Positions 1 to 11,835 of a stretch of DNA of 64,000 nucleotides are shown in pieces (the stretch's first letter is position 1; every line of letters starts with the position of its first letter). The notes under the pieces are model-generated. The model was not told the DNA's origin. It searched no databases and worked only from the letters and a program-made list of their open reading frames with translations. Both the position numbers and the translations under genes were made by a program. Origin of the DNA: Scortum barcoo (lineage: Eukaryota; Chordata; Actinopteri; Centrarchiformes; Terapontidae); NCBI GenBank assembly GCA_023238725.1, contig CM041531.1:18126643-18190642 (forward strand). The letters run 5' to 3'.

Positions 1-1553
1 ATAACTCTATCCTGGTTTGCACCCTCTGAGGTGCAGTAAAAAGAATTTGCGCTGAAGAGGTCAAAAGAATGTCATTACGTGGTTTAGGAGGGGAACTCGT
101 GAGGGAGGTTAATACACACCTCTTGTTAGCACGCCATTGTTGTTGAATTACTTTACATTGTCCTTTATCGTAAAACAGTTCTCATATTACATTTTATTCA
201 AAGCTGCAATCTGAATACATCAGTCAGTTATACTAAGCGAAATGTAATCACACAGTTATTGTCAGCGACTCACTCCTCACACCTTCTTGTCTCATTATTT
301 CACTTCACTCATGCCGTGTCAGGCTCTCATAAATGTATCATAAAGTCATAATACCATATCACCATATCAAGTGTGGCTTCATTAACTATAATGTAGCTTA
401 AAAGGGGGTATAGTCATCTATGACCTTTATCGACCTCTATTGATGAGTTGAAGGAACTGCAGCGACACTGACAGAAGTCAAAAGGAGAACAGCCCCACTC
501 CACAACCCCTAGCAGAAATCAGAAGTCTGTAATTATCCTGTGCTTGAAATTAATAACAAACAATGAAGACAAATGATGTTTAATCAGGACACGGAGGCAG
601 AAACAAAAATGTCAAATGAATACAGAAGCTATCAGCTTGCTTATGGCACTGTGCTCCGACAGTCCAGTCAGTAGTATTTGAAGTCTCAGTTTCATGACAA
701 ATCCCAGAGACAGAGGTGTTCTTTTTTGAAAATCAAAGTAAAAGGGGTTTCATTGTCACACATCTCAGCACCATCTCAGTAATAATGGAGAAGTAATGTT
801 TAGGTTATTAATTAACAACACCTGCCACGCTCCCTGCAGATATATTGTGATCATTTTGTGCTGTGTAAGAAGCAGAGAGCTTACACAAAATATCATCTCT
901 GCCACAGTCGCACATGCATTTTGTTTTAGATACAACCACAAATAGAAGGTTAAAATGTCATTGACAAACATTTAACAGTCAGCCAGCCTATAAGAATGTT
1001 GACACCACAGAAGTGTTATCAATAAATGACTACTTGTATGTGAAATGGGTCACTCGCACAAACAAACACACAGGAAATTATCACCCAACCACTCTGCAGC
1101 TTCCCTCAGTTCTACAAAGATTCTTGCACAGGCGCACAACTTTACTGTTTGGTTCAATCTCACTGCTCTCACAAAGCTTTTTTCAGTGAAAAAATGCTCA
1201 AAATACCCGACGCGCACAGAACCAGACAGTAGACAGACAAAGTTAGTGACAAGCTGGAGACAAGCTAAAGAACCACAGGAGTCACAAACAGTGTGAAGAG
1301 GGGTGAAAATGACTCTTACATTCATTAAGAGTCCAGAGACATATCTTCAAATAGATAATAATGTAGCCAAGTGTAAAAAAAAAAGCAAATGTTCATGAAC
1401 AAGTTCGCAATATCAACTTAAACAGTAATAATGCTTTATATCAGTGTTGTGTTCACAGCTTGTTTCAGTTTCCCCAAGTGGCTTGATGATGATACAGTTT
1501 GTAATTATATACATGTAATTACTGTAAGCAGAATTTCAGTGTCATATTTAATC

Positions 1554-1602
1554 AAGGTGGAGCTAATAATTTAGCAACTTTATCTACTGTTGGGTAGTTT
1601 TC
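1554..1602 (+). repeat. Fragment of the AAGTA-rich interspersed repeat
   Basis: About 50 bases carrying a GGTGGAGCTAATAA core, a TTTATCTACTGTTGGGTAG core and neighbouring T-rich DNA. The same core appears, diverged, in the longer copies at about 24.0 and 48.1 kb (GGTGGAGCTCATTTTAACTAC and GCAGAGCTAATAACAACTTC). I know this family as a very common short non-autonomous element of percomorph genomes; its formal class was not determined. Confidence 0.5.
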
Positions 1603-1637
1603 CTTCTGAAATATATAAGCAGAGGAAATAGAAAAGA

Positions 1638-1735
1638 GGGGTGCCCCTGTAGCTGAGGGTTAAAGACACTGATCAGTCCAACCAGGGGCCTGATTTCTGG
1701 ACATCTCTGTCTGTAATAAAGGCCTAAAAATGCAA
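1638..1735 (+). repeat. tRNA-derived SINE remnant
   Basis: The element starts with a pol III A-box-like stretch (TGTAGCTGAGGGTTAAAGAC). It continues through an AACCAGGGGCCTGATTTC segment and ends in a CTGTCTGTAATAAAGGC tail followed by A-rich sequence. This layout fits a degraded tRNA-head SINE common in spiny-rayed fishes. The B box is poorly preserved, so it is unlikely to be transcribed. Confidence 0.5.
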
Positions 1736-2599
1736 AAGAAATTCTGCTACAGTACTTGAGTTGGTAAATCCTTGTGCAGTGTTACTGGGCATTGGAGGCA
1801 AATCGTGACATGCAGAATGGTCCAATTGGGACTTTATTCCTAGAACAGTGTGTGAAGTCAGACCATGTCTCTTTGTAATATAATCTTAGGCCTCTAATTG
1901 GACAGTGTGTTTTATATTCAGCAGTTCATACTGAGTATGTGTGAATGTAATCAAATTAGAATATATTCATGTATTCTATTTCTAAATACTACTGATTGAT
2001 TGAGTTGTGGTATGTCATGGTTCCTACTCTTGAAGTGATAGAAAAGGATTGCCTTGTTTCTTTCATTTATAGTAAATCCTAATTGGCTGGATTAAAGTTG
2101 TGTCAAGGATTCATTCTTGGCCAAACCTGTTCTTTGAGCTGTGAACACTCAAGAAGGTCTTCAAGCTTCCAATCCTTCCTTCACAACACAAGCCAGCCTT
2201 CAGATGATGATACACACAAATTTTCAGTGGTCTGTGTTTGGTCCTTAGAGAGCCTCTGCAAGCACGTCTTCAATCCAGAATCACTGATTGCTCACCCATC
2301 ACCTCCCCCTCCTCCCCAGCAACTGCTCTCTGTGGCCCAGTCCTGGAGGATTTCAACACCAACTGAAACACCGTTTTATCTCTTACCACAACAAGTTAAA
2401 ACATCAATGGACCAGAGCTTAAAGCCTAATACCTCTGTTCTCAAGCGTTTTTCCTCTGATAAACCACACCAGCATGCCAGAGCCCTGTATTCCCACACAG
2501 AGTCAAGTGGAGGAGGAGCGTGTGTGCAGAGTGCAGGTGTGGGTGGTTTGTTGGGGAGAGAGGGGGGTGCAGTTGGTTGGGGTCACAGCGACTCAGTGT

Positions 2600-3062
2600 G
2601 CTGAATGACTAATGAAAGGTTTATGGTGGCGCAGCATGACTGCCTCGCCAAAATAGTGGGCTGGAGGAGGACACGCCTTGTCTGGCTTCTAGCACCCTCC
2701 TGGCCTGTCTCTGGTTAAAACTGGGCATTTAACAAGTTCTCCCAGAACACGGGGGCCACAATCCTTCACTTAACAAGCTCATTATTTCACATTGTTTTTG
2801 TCCTTTGCTCCTGCTTGGCGGCAATGGCAGGAAGAAGGATGTTTGATGTGTGTCTCTGTTAGACGGTTGTACAAGGGTCTTTGAGAGGGAAGGATGATAA
2901 TGGATCTGCTAATGATGTGGCTCTTGCTTATATGGATCCTTGCAGTAATGCTGGGTCGTCTGCATGAATATTCAGAGGCTTTGTCTCAGAGAGAGAGGTG
3001 GATGCTCAAGGTTACTTTGGAGGACATTAGAGGACAAGGCTTAGGAGCCGATTGTGCTTTTA
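2600..3062. promoter_or_regulatory. Candidate conserved non-coding block (tentative)
   Basis: This block is free of recognisable repeats and simple sequence and has mixed composition with many short palindromic and homeodomain-like words. It sits upstream of the recognised chst8 exons and has no coding support. The call rests only on sequence texture; conservation was not measured. Confidence 0.2.
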
Positions 3063-4299
3063 AATAAGCTTCCATCATCAGCCAAATAATGGTGAAAAAC
3101 CTCAGAACCAAAGCAAAACTTATTGGAGGCCCTGGTTTGATCTATGCTGTGGACAATGGGCTTTATATTTGTATGAGTTCACTGGAGCCCTTTAGAGCCT
3201 CTAAAAGAAGATAGCACAGCAGAACTACTGTAGTTTGACATTTAATGTCTGGGGATAAAAACTACTTCAGCTTTATTGGTAGACTGTTTTCTTCCCATTA
3301 TAGAATTCCCCATTGGTGCGTTTATCCTGAATTCCCCCCATTAGTGCTACAGTATACAGTGACAACAAACCTATATACAGTATAAGCCTCTAATGACCCT
3401 CAAACAACTTCCAAATGATACCTTTCAAGAATCATCCACTTTTATATCATTTGCTAATTGTTTTTGTTTTTTCAAAACTTCGTGCTTCTACTGTAGCTAC
3501 TACATCTATATGAAGAATTACTAGGATGAATTTTCTGCATCTCACAGATGAAACTTCAGTCTTAACAATTTATCACTGTTTCTCTGCACAGCAGTAAAAA
3601 TCAATAGCATAGTTATACTGAGTGGAATTGACTGAGTGTGAAATTGCAATCAAACAGCAACTATCACCCTCAACCAAATAGATACTACAGAGATAAATGA
3701 TGTTTACAAATCCCCCAGAAATTCAGTTTACATTGTTATATTACTTGTTTCAGTTATACTCTATCATGGAAAATGTTCCCCTCATGAAATGAAAATTTGG
3801 CTCCTTACTTGTGAGTGTATTGCATTTTCAGAGCCACAATTCACACTCTGTTTGTAACAGATTTTCAAGCTTAGATTTATCTAACGAAATCAACCCATGT
3901 CAGACCCATTTTCAGGACAACTTTAACGTGACACCTTTGTCACAGATTGCTGAACAGGACAGCTGAGCAACCTGCATGTGAAAATTCAATAACTTGGCTT
4001 TGAATCTACCCAGTCTAATCTAATATCTGTCTCTTTATCTTTTAATCTAACACTGTTGAATTTCAAATACTTTCCCTTTGTGGGACACATTTAAAAATAA
4101 ATAAATAAAATATATGTATTGCACCAGAATTTTATTTTCACACTGAATTCTGTCAGTGGTTCAGGAGCCTGGCAGAATAAAGGCTTTGAAATGTTTCTCT
4201 GCTTGAAGGTGCAACATAGAAAGGGAAAGTGTGACAGTATTGACATCAACAGCTGTGACAAACTTGTTACAATGGTCAGACAAAACACCTCTTAGAAGG

Positions 4300-4790
4300 A
4301 ACCAATTAAACCTTTGGAGATTTCAATTACCACCTTGATGGGGCTTTCGGGATCGATAACGAAGCGTGTATCTTGACAAGATGGTGAGAGCTACAAGGGG
4401 CTTGTGCCGCTCCATCAGTTTAGAACAGCACTGAAAGACCGTTGCTATTGTTGCGCTTGGATGTGTTTCCCTGGCGATGGCATCTGTGCGTGTTGTGATA
4501 AATATTCATGTGCTTCACATGCGCCAAAGTAAACTGATATCAAAGACGCACATCCTACATGAGCTATCATTAGGGTTAGGAGATCAAATAGCACAGCATC
4601 ACCCAAACAAGATTAGAAAATGTCACCCGTCGCCTCCTTAGCCCACTCCTCGTCTTTTGCCTCCCCCGCCTCTTCCTCCAGTGTCTCGTTCAGAAGAATG
4701 AAGACAAGTAACGATTCCACACACAGAGCCAGACAGCAACACAGAGCTCTCCAGTGCATACTAATCTAAAACAACATTGCGTCTGGGCAG
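4300..4790. promoter_or_regulatory. Candidate conserved non-coding block (tentative)
   Basis: A repeat-poor stretch with balanced composition and several CpGs in otherwise AT-rich surroundings. It includes AAATATTCATG and TGATAAATATT words of the kind often found in developmental enhancers. No open frame, splice pair or RNA fold supports a gene. Regulatory function is inferred from texture alone. Confidence 0.2.
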
Positions 4791-5286
4791 CGCGTTTTAT
4801 TCCCTCCCCACCGAGGCGTGTTTAAGTGTGAGACAGGGATCTGCAGATCTCATCACTTAGGGAAGGTTGTGGCCTGCATCTACACACACCGCCCTAGCCA
4901 CCCATCCCCCCCACACACCCATCCCCACCCCCCGTGCAGGTTCCTATCACTTCCATTCTCAAATTGGAAGTGACAGGCCACTCAGGCAGAGGTGTCTTCG
5001 CTGCCCCCATCAGCAGCCATGCAGCCCCACTCAGAACTGTCAGCCTGATTATATATCAGCAGGATGGGGTGACCTAAGGAAAGGAGATGTCCAGCTGGAG
5101 ACAGACCACTAAACACGTTGTCTGTCCTGCTGCCGCACATCTGCCAATACTCATACCACCTGTCCCCAAGGCTGCCACAAAACCGATCTGTACGTCTCTA
5201 TCACTCTCTCACTGTCCTCCAAAAATTCAGCAAAATGCATTTTTTCTCTGGTGTGCCAGCTATATCTTTTTGAAACTTTAATTGCT

Positions 5287-5289
<3 letters not shown>

Positions 5290-5328
<39 letters not shown>

Positions 5329-5329
5329 T
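5290..5329 (+). repeat. (CTTT)10 tetranucleotide microsatellite
   Basis: Ten uninterrupted CTTT units, followed by further pyrimidine-rich sequence. It lies about 290 bases upstream of the candidate small chst8 exon. Confidence 0.95.
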
Positions 5330-5618
5330 TTCCCTCTCTTTGCTGCGCTGCCTGCTACTGAGAGCACAACTCATTTACCAACTTTTCATGCTTGTGGCAG
5401 CTCATTACACAGATAGAGCTACCTGTCTTCCCTCTGTGGACTAGTTGAGCGGTGGGGGCTTTCCTGGGGATCAAAAGTAGACGTGCTAAGTGATAGGAAG
5501 CGTTAAATTATTGGAGCCTCTGATGCATCAGCTCCTGACTCTCGTCTACAAGGACAAAAATACATGTTGTTTACTTAGGTGCTGATTTCCTTGTCTCTTT
5601 TCTCTTCTCTCTCCCCAG

Positions 5619-5656
5619 GCGTGACGCTTGGAAGCACTCCACGGCAGTCCAGAGAG
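5619..5656 (+). CDS. chst8: Candidate 38-base internal exon of chst8 (stem region)
   Basis: A strong pyrimidine tract ending in CTCTCCCCAG precedes this segment and a near-consensus GTACGT donor follows it. Only one reading frame both avoids stop codons and joins in phase to the next exon: two bases complete a codon begun upstream, then the segment reads VTLGSTPRQSRE and continues into TLSMQNGE at 7129. The added residues would lie in the low-conservation stem between the membrane anchor and the catalytic domain. With a preceding anchor exon of roughly 40 residues, the total would be close to the 424 residues of human CHST8. Stem regions diverge quickly, so homology cannot confirm it. The alternative is a chance splice-site pair inside an intron. 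Confidence 0.5.
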
Positions 5657-7128
5657 GTACGTGTTTACTCCATTTCTCCCAAAACACAGATGCGCAGGTT
5701 GCTCCCAACTGTTATCTATTGCAAAAATAGTGATTGTCAGCCTTGTACCTCTCAGCGTGTCTGATAGCATCTGTGTAGAGAGGCTGACCTCACACTGTGC
5801 ATTCAGCCAGTCAGACTTTACTGAGTAAACGGCCCCAGTCGAAACAGGCCTAGGTTCCTCAGGGTGTGATCACACATTTAATTTTTTTTCTTTTTTTTAA
5901 TATCTTCCACAGCTTTTTTTCCTTCTATTTATGTTTTTGGTTAGTTTTCATCTACTCTGGCTGAATGGAGGGCCTGTATTTTTAAACAAAACACAGGGAT
6001 TCATAAGAAGCTCATTCATTTCATTAGTGTTTCAATCATTCATAGCTATTGAATAACAGCGAACTATGATTTCCCATCGTTTTGAACCCATAGTGTCCTA
6101 CACATGAGGTCAGTCCCTGTATTTTTAGAGAGTTAATTGCATGACAGTTTGAATTGGAAATTTTTCATATGCCCAAACAAAACAAAATGAAAGCTCCAAG
6201 GTTTGACTAAACAATTACACATGGCAAATTACCATGCATCATTATAAAGGCATGGAGGATTCAAACCAGGCATTTATCATTCTATTAACTACAAGGTTCG
6301 GATAGGTTCGGGCGGACATCATGTTAGACTCCAAGACAATCTATAAATCAAGTTTCTATGTCAGACATGCAACGCTGGCACTACTGTACCTTCTCTCAGC
6401 TGACCCCTGTTTGCTCTCATCTCTGCTGTGATCGTCAGCACCAGTGTAAGACTTACATCAGAGCAACCCTGAAGAATACGATGTCTGGTGTGTAGGTTGC
6501 TCGCCTTGCACATTAAACAGACAGGGAGGAACCACTCCTTCCTTTTTTTTTACCCTCCAGATGTCCCTGCCGATGAGAGAATATGGCCATTTAAGTCAGG
6601 AGGGGGGTGATCCAAGATTCATGACAGTCTCATCACCTTGTCTGTTGTAAAATTAAAATTATACATCCAGTCCATCGGCTTTATGATGCCATTACAGCAT
6701 TTAATTGAAATAAAATGTCAGAATGCATGATGGCCTTGGGCATCGTCTGATGGTAATCAGGCAGTAGATGATTCTAATTTAGATTCCCCATTAAGTGTTT
6801 ATAAGACATTTATATGATATTACAGCTCAGTTTATTGATAGGTCATGGATGGCATTGGGCAGTGTGTGACATTTGCGTGTAACAAAGGAAGACCTTTTTG
6901 TAAGGTGTGGTGAAACAGCACCATCAAGTGGCATATTTGAGTACTGAAGGCAGCCCGTGAGGTAAATGCAGTTGTTTCTGGTACTTAACGGCAGATTTAT
7001 TGCTGCATTAAGTAAAAAGTATAAATTCTGTGTTCTTCTTTAAAATCGGCTTAAAACGTTGCTGTTTGATTGCTCTGAACACATGCCTGCTACTGCCTAC
7101 TACAACCTGTGTTGTCTTTGTGTTATAG
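5657..7128 (+). other. Probable chst8 intron before the terminal exon
   Basis: Begins GTACGT and ends TTGTGTTATAG. It holds no open frame of note and no repeat copy I can name with confidence. A short ACCATCAAGTGGCATATT stretch near 6.92 kb resembles the edge motif of some dispersed fish repeats. Confidence 0.5.
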
Positions 7129-8268
7129 ACTCTTTCTATGCAGAATGGAGAGAGAGGCAAATCTGACAGTTATCAGGACCACGAAGTACCAGAAGGCATC
7201 TTGTCCAGCCCGATCCCTCCAATGCAGTTCCCACACTTTGAGGAGAATACACAGACAACCACCCATGGATCTCGGGAGCAGAGCATAGACTCCCTCCATG
7301 TCACCAAAAGACACCGCAAACTGCTGAAAACAAGTCCCCCGATCCATCAATCCACCAAAAATAAAACTTCCTTGTTCACTTCTTCCTCCTCATCCTCAGT
7401 TTCCTCTGCTGCGTCAGGCTCTGGAAAAAAATGGAGAGAGCTCGCAATCATCCTGGAAGCACGCCGGCAACTTATAAGGGAGATGTGTGGCAAGTACAAA
7501 AGCAGGATCACCAGGACCATCACACATCACCACGTTGCAAATCTCTTCGTGGAGGACAAGCACAAGTTGTTGTACTGCCAGGTTCCCAAGGCCGGCTGTT
7601 CAAACTGGAAGAGGACCCTGATGGTGCTGGCGGGCAGGGCCTCCGATACTCAGAGTATTAACCACGACTCAGTCCACAATGGCCATCATCTAAAAAAACT
7701 CGACAGCTTTAGCCAGCAGGGAATCATGCGCCGTCTGGAGACCTACACGAAAATGATGTTTGTCCGAGAACCATTAGAGAGAGTGGTGTCGGCTTATAGG
7801 GACAAGTTCGAAAATCCCAACGAGTACTACCACTCTTTGTTTGGGAAACCCATCATCTCCAAGTACAGGGCGAGAGCGTCCCTGGCAGCACTGAGGACAG
7901 GCAACGGAGTCACATTCAAGGAGTTTATCCAGTACCTGCTAGATGTCCACCGGCCCGTGGGTATGGACGTCCACTGGGAGCAGGTGAACCAGCTCTGCCA
8001 CCCGTGTCTCATAGATTATGACTTCATCGGAAAGTTTGAGAATATGGAGGAAGAGTCCAACTTTTTCCTGCGGTTGATTGGGGCACCACCCAACCTAACG
8101 CTGCCCAGTTTTAAAGATAGGAACCCAAATGACAAGAGGACCTCTTTTGAGATCACACAGAACTACTTTTCACAGGTCAGCATGATGGAAAGACAGCGGG
8201 TCTATGACTTCTTCTACATGGATTATATGATGTTTAATTACTCCAAGCCTTTTAACGATTTATACTGA
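7129..8268 (+). CDS. chst8: chst8 terminal exon: carbohydrate (GalNAc 4-O) sulfotransferase 8
   Basis: This exon encodes the catalytic part of a Golgi type II membrane enzyme. The enzyme moves sulfate from PAPS to the 4-hydroxyl of terminal beta-linked GalNAc on N-glycans, as on pituitary glycoprotein hormones. Counting from the in-frame Met at 7138 there are 376 residues. Residues 1-95 are a variable stem with a serine run (82-87). Residues 147-159 (CQVPKAGCSNWKR) form the 5'-phosphosulfate loop. Residues 209-222 (VREPLERVVSAYRD) form the 3'-phosphate motif. N-glycosylation sequons occur at N75, N319 and N367. The C-terminal NYSKPFNDLY matches CHST8 (human ends NYSKPFADLY) and not CHST9, whose C-terminus differs. 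The Met at 7138 is probably internal: the acceptor at 7127-7128 opens the exon in the same frame, and no membrane segment is present here. The stop is TGA at 8266. The gene lies upstream of kctd15 in the same orientation, as in human. Confidence 0.96.
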   Translation, partial: TLSMQNGERGKSDSYQDHEVPEGILSSPIPPMQFPHFEENTQTTTHGSREQSIDSLHVTKRHRKLLKTSPPIHQSTKNKTSLFTSSSSSSVSSAASGSGKKWRELAIILEARRQLIREMCGKYKSRITRTITHHHVANLFVEDKHKLLYCQVPKAGCSNWKRTLMVLAGRASDTQSINHDSVHNGHHLKKLDSFSQQGIMRRLETYTKMMFVREPLERVVSAYRDKFENPNEYYHSLFGKPIISKYRARASLAALRTGNGVTFKEFIQYLLDVHRPVGMDVHWEQVNQLCHPCLIDYDFIGKFENMEEESNFFLRLIGAPPNLTLPSFKDRNPNDKRTSFEITQNYFSQVSMMERQRVYDFFYMDYMMFNYSKPFNDLY

Positions 8269-9953
8269 CTGCTACCATAATGCTTGAATCACAGGCACAT
8301 TCCACTATGTGTACGTCTCTACCATGATGGAAATCCTAACATAAAGAGGCTCACTCACATGCTCACATGGATCTTTGCATCGAATTAGAGAGATTGGAGA
8401 GATCAGATGAAAAGGTTCATGTGATGTCATTTTAAATACTCCAGATTCTTCGGAAAGTTTATTCACTCTGATACAGTGAGAGAGAATATTAAAATTATAA
8501 ATGCTATGCTTCAGAAAAAAGTTTATTATTGTTCAACAGGCTTTAAATTTTGCCTTACTGTGAATCAAATAGCAAATGTGTTTTATGGTTTGATTCAATA
8601 CATGAATGAGATTTCTTTATAGGTTTCAGCCACATTCCTGAATTCCTGTTATGTGAGCCCCATTCCACCTACCTTTATAGTAATCATACCAAAACATTCA
8701 TGAATATAGTTGCTTTAGCCCTTGGTTAACCTCAGATAAAGATCAAGTAATGATCACCACATGTACTGCAATTTGTTCAAATGAACTCTCTGCTTTTGCT
8801 TTTCTTTTTTCTATTTTAAATATCTGCATTCACTCTCTGACTTACAGCAGGTTAGGCATCAGTATACCTCTATGTATCAGTGCATACTAATACAGACACT
8901 TCATGTAAATGGTTTTACTAAACATAAACCTTAACAAAATGAAACACTATAAATAGTATAAATCTTTAAAATGTGTCAAGTGCTGCCCAAGCTGTGTGCA
9001 CTTATTGTAGCATTTTTGTACCTCTAACTTTGTTGGTTAGGTTTGTGCTTTAGTCTAACACATACGTGTGCAGTAGGTTCCCCGTCACTAGAGGTATTTA
9101 CTTGGGTGGCTGTTGTTAAATCCAGGTACTTGCAGGGTACAAAGTGTTGCTGCCAACATCTCTTAATGCCTGTTAGTGTTACAGACTTACTAATCATCCG
9201 GTTTCAAGGGTCTGTAAACAATATTGGCAACCAAATAGATAAAAGTCAACACTGGAAAAATCAGGACAACAGACATTTAGACATGGTTTCATGACAGTAT
9301 AAAAATGTATGATTTGGGAATTTTGACAGGATGAGGAAAAGAAGAGAGCTTGCCCAAACTTCTCCATCTATCTCACTGAACACCCACTGAACAGCTGTCA
9401 CTTGTGACTCTCACACTGTCAGTAACACCGTCGTACCCTCTGTATGTATCACAGCTATTCTACTTCTACTTCTTTTTCTGACACTACTGTGTAAAATTGT
9501 ATAATGGGCATTCAGATGACTATATATTTTTCTATGTATTTCTAAAATATATATATCAGTGCTTCTTGGTGAAAGTATGTTTATTTCCTTTTTGATGTCA
9601 TTGATTGTTTTTTCAGTAATACCAGTGTAGAGTGTTGTGTAACCGAAGAGTTTCTTTCCAAAACAAAATATCCATCATCTGAAAACCACAAGTCGATCTC
9701 CCATGAGACTGAATCACTTTTGCGGATTAGTTGGATTGATGAACCGATACCACTTGGTGCTTTTGAGGTACCAAATGATGTTTTTTTTTTTTTCAATGAA
9801 AATGGATATATAAAATTTTGGAAACGACCTCTTTAATTACTTATTCTTAATCTGTTTGGTCTCTCAATAGGATAATAGACCCTGTACAGATGAGCTGCAT
9901 TCCACCTAGTTACCCATCCTGGCTAATGACATTTTTACCCATAGCAACTACAC

Positions 9954-9957
<4 letters not shown>

Positions 9958-9997
<40 letters not shown>
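9958..9997 (+). repeat. (TG)20 microsatellite
   Basis: Forty bases of uninterrupted TG/GT within the predicted chst8 3' UTR. It would be transcribed as a UG repeat, a typical binding substrate of TDP-43 and CELF-type proteins if it lies in the mature message. Confidence 0.95.
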
Positions 9998-9998
<1 letters not shown>

Positions 9999-11013
9999 TA
10001 CTGAAAGAGATGTTTTACAATCTTTTGTCCTGCATTTTTTGGTAACATGTATACCAACACTGCTAAAAGATACGCATTGAAGGTAAGTATCCTAGACTGC
10101 AACATTCCCAACACACCACTCAGCTGGCACTAAAGTCATAAAAATACAACTTAACAATGTGCACCAGTGGAGACTGCACAGAGACAGGCAATTCTTAGGT
10201 CATGAGCACACACACATTTTTAAATATTGGGATCTATTACAACTCTTTATAAGACCAAACATGTCTTTAAGATTTAATATGAGTTAAAAAGAAACAAAAC
10301 CATTCATCTAATGATCATGTACTGATCATGTAAATCTTTTTTTTTTCTCAGCCAAGGTTTCTCCAAATGAAAGCTGAGTTGACTGCACAATGAGTGCAAT
10401 GAAGTGACTAAATGTGATGACTATGGCACCAAAATAATAAATGTAAATGAATATTTGTTGGTTAAAATTACAATACCTTGAATGAATAGAAGGCAAAGTA
10501 AAACTAGCTAAAAATGAAATCACTATAACAACCAAAGTGAATAGCGTTTTTTGTTTTTGTTTTGTTTTTGTTTTTTATGAGGGCACAATGTAGAGATGAA
10601 CTTGAGCTATTGTGATGCTGGGAATAACCTCTGGCTAGTCGCCTATAACGTAGCAATCACTATTCAGCTATACGCTTTGCAGCTCACTGGAAATGTGCTT
10701 TATGTAAGAAAATACTTTAAAAAGAAACATACTGTATTTGAGTAAAGAGAAATTCATATTATTTAAATCTATACAAACTATAATCACCTTTGATGACCTT
10801 TAACAATTTTGGTGGTATTACCCTTTCACGGTGACGGTACGTGTATGAACCTTTGTCAGTATGCTATGTTGGCTTTTGCAATTCCAAAATTTACTCTTTG
10901 TTTAGGCCGTGGTCCGATTCTATGTAGGTATAGCTAATCTTTGGCCAAAACAGCTATTGCATTATGATGAGTATTACTCTTGCAAATATTCTGTCAGTCC
11001 CTGCCCCCTCGCT

Positions 11014-11019
11014 AATAAA
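11014..11019 (+). terminator. Candidate poly(A) signal AATAAA for chst8
   Basis: Canonical hexamer followed within about 30 bases by a GT-rich stretch (TTTTCTTGGTAAGTGGGTGT), as expected for a cleavage-stimulation element. It is one of two plausible signals for the long 3' UTR. Confidence 0.4.
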
Positions 11020-11224
11020 GTTTTCTTGGTAAGTGGGTGTATGGACAGATTTATCAAAAGCGTAATTACAGTAACAAGTGAATGTATAACTGTTAATCGT
11101 TGGTGCAAAAGTGTATAAAATATGATCTTAAGCCCTTTGCCTTATTTTACACTGCCAATCAAATGGTGTATTTCAGGAAGACATTCTTCAGGTGGTTATT
11201 ATTTCTGGCTGATGAGTGTCTACT

Positions 11225-11230
11225 AATAAA
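11225..11230 (+). terminator. Candidate distal poly(A) signal AATAAA for chst8
   Basis: Canonical hexamer followed by a T/GT-rich block (CTTGGGGTTGTGTTG at about 11267). Repeat-derived DNA begins about 270 bases downstream, consistent with the end of the transcription unit. Confidence 0.4.
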
Positions 11231-11494
11231 CTGTCTTTAGCATTTTCAACGGATGTTCTTTTTCTTCTTGGGGTTGTGTTGTTAGCTTGTTTGTCTCAAG
11301 TCCAACGTGGTTTCGGAACTTTGGAGAACCAGCCAATGAGCTAAGAATGAGAATCAGTAGAAGGCTTTGCTTTGGTTCAATTGTTTATTAGTATAAATTT
11401 GCCATTTTGCAATCAATATGTTTTTGAATGCATTAAAGTCTCTATAATCATGTCAGCAGCTCTGTGATGCTGTGATGTTCTGTGCTTTAAGGTT

Positions 11495-11835
11495 AAGGCT
11501 AATATCAGCATACAAACATGCTCACAGTCAAAATGCTAATAGGTTGATGTCAGATATAATGTTGACCATCCTCACCATATTAGTTTTGAACTATAGGACA
11601 GATTGAAATTGAGTGCTAAATTGAGTTATTAGACTTCATCCTGAGGGGGACATGATTGAGTGAACCGAATTTCATGGCAATCTATTGACTATTGTTGAGA
11701 CGTTTCACTTAAAGCCACACATGTCAACCCCATGGTGGTGCAGGCATTATCTGGTCACCATGAATCTCTTTGCAGGATTTTCTTCCAATCTTGTAGCTGT
11801 TGAGATATTTCACAGGATAATGCAGGATGTACACA
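11495..11835 (+). repeat. Teleost interspersed repeat (class undetermined), copy 1
   Basis: Recognised by the words TTCATCCTGAGGGGGACATG, AATTTCATGGCAATC and TTGTTGAGACGTTTCACT, and by an upstream GCTAATATCAGCATACAAACATGCT segment. I know these as successive parts of a very abundant percomorph element. A second fragment from a different part of what appears to be the same element is at about 59.1-59.3 kb. No coding capacity. Confidence 0.55.

Larger units (their letters stand above)
1..5618. other. Non-coding DNA upstream of the recognised chst8 exons
   Basis: No exon could be supported in this stretch. It is probably chst8 intron, because the small exon at 5619 needs a preceding exon that ends one base into a codon. 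The membrane-anchor exon expected for a type II Golgi sulfotransferase was looked for and not seen, so it probably lies left of the window. The stretch holds two repeat remnants near 1.6 kb, two repeat-poor blocks near 2.6-3.1 and 4.3-4.8 kb, and a CTTT microsatellite. Confidence 0.6.
8269..11250 (+). other. Probable chst8 3' UTR
   Basis: AT-rich sequence follows the chst8 stop codon without interruption to two AATAAA hexamers at 11014 and 11225. No other gene is visible. It includes the long TG microsatellite at 9958. The end is uncertain: ATTAAA variants nearer the stop (about 8490) could give shorter transcripts. Confidence 0.45.

Noticed and set aside
2083..2604. Open frame of 173 codons upstream of chst8
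   Set aside because: It opens on TTG, has no recognisable domain, is rich in low-complexity Pro/Ser/Gly, lacks a matching splice pair and could arise by chance in a window this size.
2912..3062. Short frame with a hydrophobic start (MMWLLLIWILAVMLG) considered as the missing chst8 membrane-anchor exon
   Set aside because: The only nearby donor (after 2997) leaves two bases of a codon, whereas the 5619 exon needs one; the residues do not resemble the CHST8 anchor.
7129..8268. CHST9 in place of CHST8
   Set aside because: The C-terminus NYSKPFNDLY and the linkage to KCTD15 fit CHST8; CHST9 differs at the C-terminus and lies with KCTD1 in human.
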